A stretch of DNA of 53,182 bases from an uncultured Pseudomonadota bacterium (GTDB taxonomy: Bacteria; Pseudomonadota; Gammaproteobacteria; Steroidobacterales; Steroidobacteraceae): assembly GCA_903868595.1 (NCBI GenBank), contig CAIPVV010000027.1, forward strand, positions 1 through 53,182. Direction: 5' to 3'. Position 1 is the first letter of the stretch, and each line of letters starts with the position of its first letter. Shown here in pieces: positions 35,800 to 46,860 of the stretch. The notes under the pieces were generated by a model that was given only the letters and a program-made list of their open reading frames with translations, made no database searches and was not told where the DNA came from. Both the position numbers and the translations under genes were made by a program.

Positions 35800-36548
35800 G
35801 ATCAGTCCCAGCTGCCGCGCTCCTGCTGTCGGCCGCCGTGGCGCTCGCGCTGGGCGGCTGCGCCCCGCAGGACGATGGGCGCATCGCCCAGCTGGAGGCG
35901 CGCCTCACCCGCGCCGAGTCACGCATCGGCTTGGCCGAGGACTACAACCAGCTCGCCAACCTGCAGCGCCAGTACGGCTACTACCTGGACAAGGCGCAAT
36001 TCGCCGAGATCGTGGACCTTTTCACCGACGACATCTCGCTGGAGTACTCGCACCGCGGCGTCTACAAGGGCAAGGCGCACGCCACGCAGCTCCTGCAGCT
36101 GATGCCCGGCGGCAAGACGGGCCTGCTGCCCGGCATGCTCCAGAACCACATCCAGATCGGCGGCGTGATCCACGTGGCCGAGGACGGCAGGAGCGCCAAG
36201 GCCCGCTGGCGCGCGCTCGTCATGATGGGCAATACCGAGAAGAAGACGGCGGACTGGCAGGAAGGCATCTACGAGAACGAGTACCGCAAGGAGAACGGCG
36301 TCTGGAAGATCTCCAAGATCGTCGTCTCGATGAACGTGGCCGCCAAGTACGACAAGGGCTGGGGCGTCGCACCGGAGAAGATGCCCGGCGTGAACAAGGA
36401 CTTCCCGCCCGACGCGCCGCAGTCGGATCCGAACTACGTGGAGTACCCGGGCATCTATGTGCCGCCATACCACTATCCCAACCCGGTGACCGGCAAGCCC
36501 TGGACGCCGCCGGCCAAGGTGGCGGACGCCGCGGCCGCGGCCCGGTAG
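35796..36548 (+). CDS. Lipoprotein SnoaL-like protein, first tandem paralogue
   Basis: A 250-residue protein. The lipobox LGGC at about residues 19-22 with a preceding hydrophobic stretch predicts lipidation. A short coiled coil (IAQLEARLTRAESRI) leads into an NTF2-like domain that starts DYNQLANLQRQYGYYLDKAQFAEIVDLFTDD. The C-terminus is a Pro/Tyr-rich tail with PPYHYPNPVTGKPW. The tail is shared with the next gene. The ATG overlaps the stop of the dehydrogenase. Function unknown; envelope localisation sets it apart from the cytoplasmic SnoaL-like protein two genes earlier. Confidence 0.85.
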   Translation: MRSVPAAALLLSAAVALALGGCAPQDDGRIAQLEARLTRAESRIGLAEDYNQLANLQRQYGYYLDKAQFAEIVDLFTDDISLEYSHRGVYKGKAHATQLLQLMPGGKTGLLPGMLQNHIQIGGVIHVAEDGRSAKARWRALVMMGNTEKKTADWQEGIYENEYRKENGVWKISKIVVSMNVAAKYDKGWGVAPEKMPGVNKDFPPDAPQSDPNYVEYPGIYVPPYHYPNPVTGKPWTPPAKVADAAAAAR

Positions 36549-36561
36549 CCCGGGGCCCCGC

Positions 36562-37284
36562 ATGAAGCACCGCGTGCTCACGGCTCTTGCGATCGCCAGC
36601 GGCATCGCGCTGCTGTTCGTTGCCCGCGGGCAGCAGCACCAGACGCGCCTCTCGCAGCTGGCGCTGCGGGTGGCGCATGCCGAGCAGCACCTGGCACGGG
36701 TCGAGGACTACCAGCACATCGCCAACCTGCAGCGCCAGTACGGCTATTACCTGGACAAGGCGCAGTTCAACGAGCTGGTGAACCTGTTCACGGACGATGT
36801 GTCCGTGGAGTACTCCCAGCGCGGCGTCTACCTGGGCAAGGAGCGGGCCCGCAAGCTCATGAACATGATGCCGGGCGGCGCGCAGGGCCTGCAGTTCGGG
36901 CAGCTGCAGAACCACCTCCAGGTGGGCGGCGTCATCCACGTGGCGGAGGATGGCCTCACGGCCAAGGGCCGCTGGCGCGCACTCATCATGATGGGGGACA
37001 CGACGCGCCACTGGGCGAACTGGCAGGAAGGCCTCTACGAGAACGAGTACCGCAAGGAGGGCGGCGTGTGGAAGATCTCGCGCGTGCGCTTCCTGTTGAA
37101 CGTGAACGCCGACTACGACAAGGGCTGGGGCGTCGCGCCCAAGCCGGTGCCCGGGCCCAGCCGGGATAACCCGCCGGACCTCCCGCAGTCGGATCCGGCC
37201 TACCAGCCATACCCCACGCCCTACATCCCGCCGTACCACTATCCCAATCCGGTGACCGGCAAGCCCTGGAGCCCGCGTCCCTAG
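36562..37284 (+). CDS. Exported SnoaL-like protein, second tandem paralogue
   Basis: A 240-residue paralogue of the preceding protein, sharing IANLQRQYGYYLDKAQF, GVIHVAEDG, EGLYENEYRKE-type and DKGWGVAP segments and the C-terminal PPYHYPNPVTGKPW tail. The N-terminus is a hydrophobic signal or anchor (ALAIASGIALLFVA) without a lipobox Cys, so it is secreted or membrane anchored rather than lipidated. It starts 13 bases after its neighbour's stop and ends the operon. Duplication followed by a change of anchor is the simplest history. Confidence 0.85.
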   Translation: MKHRVLTALAIASGIALLFVARGQQHQTRLSQLALRVAHAEQHLARVEDYQHIANLQRQYGYYLDKAQFNELVNLFTDDVSVEYSQRGVYLGKERARKLMNMMPGGAQGLQFGQLQNHLQVGGVIHVAEDGLTAKGRWRALIMMGDTTRHWANWQEGLYENEYRKEGGVWKISRVRFLLNVNADYDKGWGVAPKPVPGPSRDNPPDLPQSDPAYQPYPTPYIPPYHYPNPVTGKPWSPRP

Positions 37285-37305
37285 GGTGCGCTGCTCCGCC
37301 TGCGG

Positions 37306-37674
37306 CTACTTGGGGGCGCGCGCGCCGGTGAAGCCCGCCTCGCCCAGGCGTCCCATGAGCACCTTGCCGCTGAGGGCATCGCCCTGCATCACGCCCTTGT
37401 ACTCCACCACCAGCGTCGCCTCGCCGCTGGTGATCTTCACGGTGAGGTCGAAGTCATTGCCGCTGATGATGCCGGAGATCGGCGCCTCGCCGCGCATGCC
37501 CCTGTAGGTACCGCTGAGCTTGTTGCCGTCCTGGGTGAGCACCATCGACGGGGTGCGCGTGCCCTGCGGGGAGCGGATCTTGATCATCCAACTGCCCGCC
37601 ATGATCCCATCGGTTGCGAGCGCGGGGGTCGCCGCGGCCAGCAGGAGCACGGTCAGCAGACTGCGTACGTTCAT
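37306..37674 (-). CDS. Small exported protein of unknown function
   Basis: A 122-residue protein with a signal peptide (to about residue 20, TPALA). The mature part of about 100 residues is all beta: WMIKIRSPQGTRTPSMVLTQDGNKLSGTYRG, then APISGIISGNDFDLTVKI and LVVEYKGVMQGDALSGKVLMGRLGE. Short repeats of the SG-x-Y/I type are seen, resembling lipocalin-like or YceI-like proteins, but I do not recognise a family. The ATG at 37674 gives a clean signal peptide. Divergent from plsC by 81 bases. Confidence 0.7.
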   Translation of the reverse strand: MNVRSLLTVLLLAAATPALATDGIMAGSWMIKIRSPQGTRTPSMVLTQDGNKLSGTYRGMRGEAPISGIISGNDFDLTVKITSGEATLVVEYKGVMQGDALSGKVLMGRLGEAGFTGARAPK

Positions 37675-37755
37675 GCGCGTTTTCCCCCATCCTTGTACCG
37701 CCAAGTAAACCCCAATCGCGCCACGCCGTACACTCCCGGGTAGACTGGGAGGCCT

Positions 37756-38460
37756 ATGCAACTGCTGCGCTCGCTGCTCTTCACCGCGTTCTTCTTCCTC
37801 TTCACGCTGCTCTACGCGGTGTTCTTCGTGCTGGTCGCGTGCATGCTTCCGTACCGCGCGCGCTTCGGCCTGGCCCGCCTCTGGGGCACGACGCTGCTGG
37901 CCGCGCTGCGCGGGACCTGCGGCCTGAGCTATCGCGTGGAAGGCCGGGAGAACCTGCCCGCCGGCTGCCACGTGATCCTGATGAAGCACTCCTCGGCCTG
38001 GGAGACCTTCGCGCAGGCAGCGCTGCTGCCCCCACAGGCCTGGGTGCTCAAGCGCGAGCTGTTGTGGATCCCGGTCGTGGGCTGGGGCATCCGCCTGCTG
38101 CGCGCGATCGCGATCGACCGGGGCGCCGGCGGCGCGGCGGTCCGGCAGATGATCGAGCAGGGCAAGCGGCGCCTGGCCGAGGGCGTGTGGGTCGTGGTGT
38201 TCCCGGAGGGCACGCGCATGCCGCCCGGGCAGACCCGGCGCTACGGCGCCGGCGGTGCAGCGCTCGCCGCGGAGGCCGGCGCGCTGATCGTGCCCGTGGC
38301 CCACAACTCCGGCTATTTCTGGCCCCGGCGCGGCTGGCTGAAGAAGCCCGGCGTCATCCGCGTCGTGATCGGCGAGCCGATCAGCGCGCAGGGCCGGGAC
38401 CCGCGCGAAGTCAACGCGCAGGCCCAGGCCTTCATCGAGGCGAACTCCGGGCCTACTTGA
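37756..38460 (+). CDS. plsC: 1-acyl-sn-glycerol-3-phosphate acyltransferase (PlsC type)
   Basis: A 234-residue inner-membrane acyltransferase. A hydrophobic N-terminal segment (about 7-31) anchors it. The catalytic motif reads KHSSAWET with His78 and Glu83 in place of the usual HxxxxD, a known variant of this subgroup. VVVFPEGTRMPPGQ is the glycerol-phosphate motif. It transfers an acyl chain to lysophosphatidate in membrane lipid synthesis. Convergent with a truncated glycosyltransferase-like frame, which overlaps its last eight bases. Confidence 0.88.
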   Translation: MQLLRSLLFTAFFFLFTLLYAVFFVLVACMLPYRARFGLARLWGTTLLAALRGTCGLSYRVEGRENLPAGCHVILMKHSSAWETFAQAALLPPQAWVLKRELLWIPVVGWGIRLLRAIAIDRGAGGAAVRQMIEQGKRRLAEGVWVVVFPEGTRMPPGQTRRYGAGGAALAAEAGALIVPVAHNSGYFWPRRGWLKKPGVIRVVIGEPISAQGRDPREVNAQAQAFIEANSGPT

Positions 38461-38650
38461 GCTCGTAGACCACGTGGACCGGCATCGCGTGCCACCACGC
38501 GCCCAGGGAGGCCACGCGCGGATCGGCCACGATCACGCGCCAGTCGTCGAACTGGAAGCTCGCATTCAGGGCGGGGAGGTAGACCGCGACGACGAGCATC
38601 GCGGGCCACAGCGGCAGCCACGCCCGCAGGCGCGCGGCTGGCAAGATCAC
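38453..38650 (-). pseudogene. Truncated start of a multi-pass glycosyltransferase-like membrane protein
   Basis: A 65-residue frame with a GTG start overlapping the stop of the upstream peptidase by four bases. It begins with basic residues and a membrane helix (WLPLWPAMLVVAVYLPAL), then NASFQFDDWRVIVADPRVASLGAWW. This is the N-terminus of the Tmtc/PMT-like TPR glycosyltransferases, which carry a FxFDDxxxIxxNP-type loop after helix 1. The frame ends abruptly at VVYELK, inside the convergent plsC stop, while intact members exceed 500 residues. The rest is missing, so the gene is broken. Confidence 0.65.
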
Positions 38651-39480
38651 GGCGTGCGGGAGCCCGTCGAGCGTTCGGCCAGCGCCATGCCGGCCGTCAT
38701 GAGGTCCTGCGCGCTGAACCAGCGGTTGGGCGAGTGCAGCAGCACGAGCCACACGCGGTGCGCTCCGTGCTCGGCCAGCGCGATGAGGCACTTGCCGGCA
38801 TGGTTGGTGAAGCCGGTCTTCAGGCCCACCACGTCCGGCTCCTTGCCCAGGATCTGGTTGGTGTTCTTGAAGCGGATGCGGCGGCCGTTGAGCGTGCGGA
38901 ACTCCGCATGCAGGGAGTTGGCACGGACGGCGATCTCCGGCTTGTCCGCGGCGACGCGCGCCAGGGTCAGCAGGTCGCGCGGCGTGCTCACGTGCCCCTC
39001 GGCATCCAGGCCACAGGGATTGCGGAAGGAGGAGGAGGCCATGCCGATCTTCTGGGCCTTCTCGTTCATCAGGCGCACGAAGTTCTCCACCGTGCCGCCG
39101 ACGTGCTCGGCCATCGCCATGCAGGCGTCGTTGCCGGAGCGCACGATCATGCCGGTCAGCAGGTCAGCCGCGCGCACGCGGTCGCCCGCGTGCAGGCCGA
39201 TGCGCGAGCCCTGCACGGTGGCGGCCTGGATGGAGACGACGACGGTGGCGTCCGGGTTCCAGTGCTGCTCCAGGATGACCACGGCGCTCAGCAGCTTGGT
39301 GAGGGAGGCCGGCGCGCGCGGCGTATCCAGCGCGCGACCCCAGATGATCTCATCGTCAACGGCCACCGCGTAGGCGGGGGCTGCGTGGGGGTAGCGGTCG
39401 ATGGGCTCGCGCGCCTGCGCGCCAGAGGCGACCAGCGCCAGCACGAGGAGCGATCCGGTGAGCGTGCGCTTGCGCATCAT
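38647..39480 (-). CDS. pbpG: D-alanyl-D-alanine endopeptidase/carboxypeptidase (S11, PbpG type)
   Basis: A 277-residue periplasmic penicillin-binding protein with a signal peptide (to about residue 23). Catalytic motifs are SLTK (Ser59, Lys62), SGN (115-117) and KTG in VVGLKTGFTNHAGKC. The DacB/PbpG-like middle HVSTPRDLLTLARVAA is present. No C-terminal amphipathic membrane anchor of the DacA type is seen, which favours PbpG. It trims or cleaves peptidoglycan cross-links. The ATG follows immediately after the stop of a small exported frame. Confidence 0.9.
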   Translation of the reverse strand: MMRKRTLTGSLLVLALVASGAQAREPIDRYPHAAPAYAVAVDDEIIWGRALDTPRAPASLTKLLSAVVILEQHWNPDATVVVSIQAATVQGSRIGLHAGDRVRAADLLTGMIVRSGNDACMAMAEHVGGTVENFVRLMNEKAQKIGMASSSFRNPCGLDAEGHVSTPRDLLTLARVAADKPEIAVRANSLHAEFRTLNGRRIRFKNTNQILGKEPDVVGLKTGFTNHAGKCLIALAEHGAHRVWLVLLHSPNRWFSAQDLMTAGMALAERSTGSRTP

Positions 39481-39681
39481 CTAGCCTCCGCCCAGGATGC
39501 CGCGCAGGAGCAGCTTGCCCTGGTCGATCGGGGTGCGCCTCTCGGTGGTGCGGGCGGACAGGCTCATATCAGCCCTCTCCCTGGACGCCGTCTGTCTCCA
39601 CGTCTCGCCCGGTACCTGCTTCTGGGCCACTGCCAGGGCAGGCAGCAGGGAGGCGGCGAGTACGCAGGCCCGTGACGTCAT
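39481..39681 (-). CDS. Small exported protein (hypothetical), directly upstream of pbpG
   Basis: A 66-residue frame with a signal-peptide-like start (MTSRACVLAASLLPALAVAQ) and a polar mature part. Its TAG directly abuts the pbpG ATG, and AAGGTG precedes the ATG. The arrangement supports translation, but I know no homologue. Confidence 0.4.
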   Translation of the reverse strand: MTSRACVLAASLLPALAVAQKQVPGETWRQTASRERADMSLSARTTERRTPIDQGKLLLRGILGGG

Positions 39682-39729
39682 GGGAACACCTTGTCAATGA
39701 AGGACTGCCAAGCAGCTAAGCCCTTGATG

Positions 39730-39985
39730 TTACCCCGCGTCATGGAACCACGCGAGGATCTCCTGCGTGTGCTCGCCCAGCCGTGGCCGTGGGAGATCGA
39801 CCGGCGGACCTTCCTGCAGCATCCGAAACCCGGCGTTCCCGCTATCCACCTGGGGCTGTCCGTCGGGCAGACCCGGGATCGACAGCGGCAGGCGTACGCC
39901 CCGTGCCTTCAGGTGCGGCATCGAGGCGGCCTCGCCGACGTCGCGGACCCTACTGCAAGCTATGCCGGCCGCACGCTGGCGGAGC
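39730..39985 (-). pseudogene. C-terminal remnant of a family III CoA-transferase (CaiB/BaiF)
   Basis: The minus-strand frame reads AAGIACSRVRDVGEAASMPHL, then KARGVRLPLSIPGLPDGQP, DSGNAGFRMLQEGPP and PRPRLGEHTQEILAWF. This is the C-terminal end of CaiB/BaiF CoA-transferases (consensus AGIPCAPVRDVGEA and PPRLGEHTxEIL). Members have about 400 residues, so only about the last 80 remain. No catalytic Asp region is left. Confidence 0.75.
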
Positions 39986-40042
39986 CTGCGCCGACCGGCT
40001 GGCCGAGGCGTCCTCCCGGCGCGTGGAGATCCAGGTGATCCG

Positions 40043-40519
40043 CTAGAGCAGCGCGCTCACCGCGCTCTCCAGGTCCTCGGGCTTGTCGGTCGGTGCGTAA
40101 CGCTTGACGACCTCGCCGTGACGATCCACCAGGAACTTGGTGAAATTCCACTTGATCGCCTCGGTGCCCAGGATGCCCGGCCGCTCGCCCTTGAGGTAGC
40201 GGTACAGCGGGTGGGCATCGCTGCCGTTCACGTCGACCTTGGCAAACAGCGGAAAGCTCACGTCGTAGGTCGTGGCGCAGAAGCTCTGGATCTGCGCCTC
40301 GTTGCCCGGCTCCTGCGAACCGAACTGGTTGCACGGGAAGCCGAGGACGGCGAAGCCACGGTCCTTGAACTTGCGGTACAGGGCTTCCAGGCCCGCGTAC
40401 TGGGGCGTGAATCCGCATTTGCTGGCCACGTTCACGACCAGCAGCACCTGGCCGCGGTAGTCGGCCAGGGGTTTGTCGGCGCCCGCGATATCGCGCGCGG
40501 TGAAGTCATAGATCGTCAT
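40043..40519 (-). CDS. Glutathione peroxidase family protein
   Basis: A 158-residue thiol peroxidase of the BtuE/GPx type. It has the peroxidatic Cys35 in NVASKCGFTPQ, Gln69 in FPCNQFGSQEPG and Trp124 in WNFTKFLVD. Cys63 in FPCNQ and Cys81 could act as resolving cysteines, as in thioredoxin-dependent members. It reduces hydrogen peroxide and organic hydroperoxides. No signal peptide. Divergent from the SGNH hydrolase gene by 80 bases. Confidence 0.93.
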   Translation of the reverse strand: MTIYDFTARDIAGADKPLADYRGQVLLVVNVASKCGFTPQYAGLEALYRKFKDRGFAVLGFPCNQFGSQEPGNEAQIQSFCATTYDVSFPLFAKVDVNGSDAHPLYRYLKGERPGILGTEAIKWNFTKFLVDRHGEVVKRYAPTDKPEDLESAVSALL

Positions 40520-40599
40520 GAGTCTCTCCTCCGGAGCAGTTGCCGGCAGCCGTGCCGCCATCCATCCTAAGGCTCGACAGCCACCGGGAGATACGTCTA

Positions 40600-41835
40600 A
40601 TGAAAACTGCCGCCCACCTGGCCCTGCTCTGCTCCGCACTGCTCGCCACCGCCCACGCCGCGACGCCTCACTGGGTCACCAGCTGGGCCGCCTCGCCGCT
40701 GCCGCCGCAGGTTGCGGTGGGCCCGCTGGCGGGGACACCCAGTTTCAACAACCAGACGCTACGGCAGGTGCTGCGCCTGAGCGCCGCCGGCAGCCAGCTG
40801 CGGGTGAAGTTCAGCAACGAGTACGGCCAGGCGCCGCTGCGCATCGGCGCAGCCAGCGTGGCGCTCGTCGGGCCCGACGGCAAGCTCGGCAAGCCCGTCG
40901 CCCTGAGCTTTGCCGGCCAGCCGGGCACGCTGGTCCCGGCCGGCGCCCCGATGCTCAGCGACCCGGTGCCCCTGCCGATCGGACCGCGCGAGCGCCTCTC
41001 GGTCAGTCTCTACCTTCCGGAGAGCACCGGAGCTTGCACCTGCCACGCCGTCGCCCAGCAGGAGGGCTTCGTGTCCGATGCCGGCAACTTCACGGCCGCA
41101 GAGTTTCCCTCCCGGCATCCCTTGGTGATGCGCGCGTTCCTTTCCGGCGTGGAGGTCGACGCACCCAGGGGCCGCACCATCGTCGTGCTGGGAGACTCGA
41201 TCTCCGATGGCGTGGGTTCTACGCCCAACACGGACCACCGCTGGCCCGACCTGCTCGCGGCACGACTGGCCGCCCGCAAGGACGGCAGCAGCTGGGGTAT
41301 CTCCAACCAGGGCATCAGCGGCAACCGGTTGCTGGATGCCGGCGCAGCCGAGAGCGCCCTTGCCCGCTTCGACCGCGACGTGCTGGGCCAGGCCGGTGCG
41401 ACGCACGTGATCCTCTTCCTGGGCGTGAACGATCTGGGGATTTCCTACGGCAGCGTGACCGAGGGCCCGATGGCCGAGTACTTCAAGTCCCTGCAGCCCA
41501 AGGAGAAGGCGAGCGCGAAGCGGATCATCGCGGGCTACCAGCAGATCATCTCGCGGGCCCACGCCCACGGCCTGAAGATCTACGGCGCGACCATCGCGCC
41601 CTACGAGGGCGCTGGCTACTGGTCGGCCGAGGGCGAGGCGCAGCGCCAGGCTATCAACGCGTTCATCCGCCACAGCGGTGCGTTCGACGCGGTGTTGGAT
41701 TTCGACCTGGTGCTGCGCGACCCGGCACGGCCGACCTTCATCCGCGACGCGTTCCAGGCCGGCGACCACCTGCACGGCAGCGATGCCGGCTACGACGTGG
41801 TGGCGAACTCCATCGACCTTGCGCTGTTTCGCTAG
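40600..41835 (+). CDS. Exported SGNH/GDSL hydrolase
   Basis: A 411-residue secreted esterase-like enzyme. It has a signal peptide (to about residue 20) and an N-terminal beta domain (WVTSWAASPLPP, LRVKFSNEYGQAPLRIGAASVAL). The SGNH domain has block I GDSISDGVGS with the nucleophile Ser, block II NQGISGNRLLD, block III FLGVNDLG and block V DHLHGSDAGY with Asp-x-x-His. This two-domain form occurs in rhamnogalacturonan acetylesterase-like and lysophospholipase-like proteins; substrate unknown. The ATG at 40600 gives a clean signal peptide. Confidence 0.9.
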   Translation: MKTAAHLALLCSALLATAHAATPHWVTSWAASPLPPQVAVGPLAGTPSFNNQTLRQVLRLSAAGSQLRVKFSNEYGQAPLRIGAASVALVGPDGKLGKPVALSFAGQPGTLVPAGAPMLSDPVPLPIGPRERLSVSLYLPESTGACTCHAVAQQEGFVSDAGNFTAAEFPSRHPLVMRAFLSGVEVDAPRGRTIVVLGDSISDGVGSTPNTDHRWPDLLAARLAARKDGSSWGISNQGISGNRLLDAGAAESALARFDRDVLGQAGATHVILFLGVNDLGISYGSVTEGPMAEYFKSLQPKEKASAKRIIAGYQQIISRAHAHGLKIYGATIAPYEGAGYWSAEGEAQRQAINAFIRHSGAFDAVLDFDLVLRDPARPTFIRDAFQAGDHLHGSDAGYDVVANSIDLALFR

Positions 41836-41849
41836 GGGCAGCTGCGACA

Positions 41850-41873
41850 GCCGGGCGACGCTGGCCGCCCGGC
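41850..41873. terminator. Hairpin between convergent SGNH hydrolase and gyrB
   Basis: GCCGGGCG and CGCCCGGC form an 8-bp perfect stem with an 8-base loop. No T-tract on either side. Confidence 0.4.
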
Positions 41874-41894
41874 CACTAGCAGCGCAACAACTGG

Positions 41895-45439
<3,545 letters not shown>

Positions 45440-45476
45440 GACCCGCGCCTAGGTCAGGCTCAAGACCGACGCGCCC

Positions 45477-46583
45477 TCACAGGCGCATCGGCATGACGAC
45501 GTAGCGAACGCTGGCCGACGCGGGCGAGCGGATCAGGCAGCTGCTGTTCGCGTCCGTCAGTCCGATCTCCACGGTCTCCCCGTCGATCGCCGACAGCGCA
45601 TCCAGCAGGTAGGTCACGTTGAAGCCGATCTCGACCTCGTCGCCCTGGTAGCTCACCTCGACCGAATCCTCGGCCTCCTCCTGCTCCGGGTTGTGGGCCT
45701 GCACGGCCAACACGCCAGGGCTCACGTTCAGGCGAACGCCGCGGTATTTCTCGTTCGACAGGATCGCCGTCCGATGCAGCGACTGGCGCAGCGTATCCCG
45801 GGCCGCGGTCACGATCTTCGTCGGATTGGCGGGGATAACCCGGCCATATTCCGGGAACTTGCCGTCAATCAGCTTCGAAGTGAAGCGAACATCGCCAATC
45901 GTGGCACGAACATGATTTGTACCGATGCTGAGCTGCACCTCGCCCTCGTTCCCGAGGATGCGCTGCAGTTCCAGGATGCCCTTGCGCGGCACGATGACCT
46001 GCTGGGCCGTCTTGGCGGCACCGGCCAGCGCCGTCTCGGCAATGGCCAGGCGGTGGCCGTCGGTCGCCACGGCGCGAAGCAGCTTGCCGTCGGCCTCCAG
46101 CAGCGTGCCGTTGAGGTAATACCGTACGTCCTGCTGGGCCATCGAGAAATGGGTCTTCTCGATCAACTTCTTGAGCTCCGCCTGTGGCACCACCAGCGCC
46201 TGCTGGGCGCTGATTTCCTCCACCATCGGGAACTCGGAGGCCGGCAGGCTCGAGAGCACAAAGCGGCTGCGACCGGCGTTGACCTTGACCTTGTCGCCAT
46301 CCAGCGTAAGCGTCACCTGGGTCTTGTCCGGCACCGCCCGGATGATTTCCAGCAGCTTTCGCCCCGGTACCGTGACGTCGCCGGCCTGCTGCACGGTGGC
46401 GTCGCCGCTGGCAACGAGCTCGACCTCCAGGTCCGTGCCCGTGAACGACATGCGCCCCGCCCCGCTGCCCTGGGCCGAGATCAGCACGTTCGCCAGGATG
46501 GGCATCGTCTGCTTGCGCTCGACGACACCAATCACACCCTGGAGGGGTTGGAGAATCTGTTCGCGGCTGGCGGTGAGTTTCAT
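45477..46583 (-). CDS. dnaN: DNA polymerase III beta sliding clamp
   Basis: A 368-residue clamp of three similar domains. It starts MKLTASREQILQPLQGVIGVVERKQTMPILANVLI. FTGTDLEVELVA, DGHRLAIAETAL in domain 2 and the C-terminal VRYVVMPMRL, which shapes the peptide-binding cleft, are intact. It lies between dnaA and recF in the canonical order, with recF following 37 bases later. Confidence 0.98.
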   Translation of the reverse strand: MKLTASREQILQPLQGVIGVVERKQTMPILANVLISAQGSGAGRMSFTGTDLEVELVASGDATVQQAGDVTVPGRKLLEIIRAVPDKTQVTLTLDGDKVKVNAGRSRFVLSSLPASEFPMVEEISAQQALVVPQAELKKLIEKTHFSMAQQDVRYYLNGTLLEADGKLLRAVATDGHRLAIAETALAGAAKTAQQVIVPRKGILELQRILGNEGEVQLSIGTNHVRATIGDVRFTSKLIDGKFPEYGRVIPANPTKIVTAARDTLRQSLHRTAILSNEKYRGVRLNVSPGVLAVQAHNPEQEEAEDSVEVSYQGDEVEIGFNVTYLLDALSAIDGETVEIGLTDANSSCLIRSPASASVRYVVMPMRL

Positions 46584-46860
46584 GAGCGTAGCGCGCCTTC
46601 TGAATTCTTGAAGAAGTCTTATATAAGACTAAAGCTGTTACTACAGAGCCTGTGGGCAGAGAGGATAAACCAGATGCCCGTATCGAATCACGGAGTTGCG
46701 AGCCTGCCGTCTGTGCACCGGCACTGCCCCTTCCTGCGTCCAAGCTGTGTGCCCGATGTGCATAACCTTATCCACATCTCTATCCACAGAAATTGAGCCC
46801 ATTTACCCACAGACAAGCGCACAGCTTTGTGCACAGGCCTGCAGCCCCCCTAGCGCGTCC
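46584..46860. other. Candidate replication origin (oriC) between dnaA and dnaN
   Basis: The interval holds an exact DnaA box TTATCCACA (46768-46776) and an exact reverse TTATGCACA (46757-46765). One-mismatch boxes are CTATCCACA (46780-46788), TTACCCACA (46803-46811) and TTGTGCACA (46827-46835). A relatively AT-rich stretch at 46600-46660 could be the unwinding element. No boxes were seen between dnaA and rpmH. Confidence 0.75.
46615..46630. repeat. 16-bp perfect palindrome upstream of dnaN
   Basis: AGTCTTATATAAGACT lies 32 bases before the dnaN ATG and includes a TATATA core that could be the dnaN -10 region or part of the oriC unwinding segment. Confidence 0.6.
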
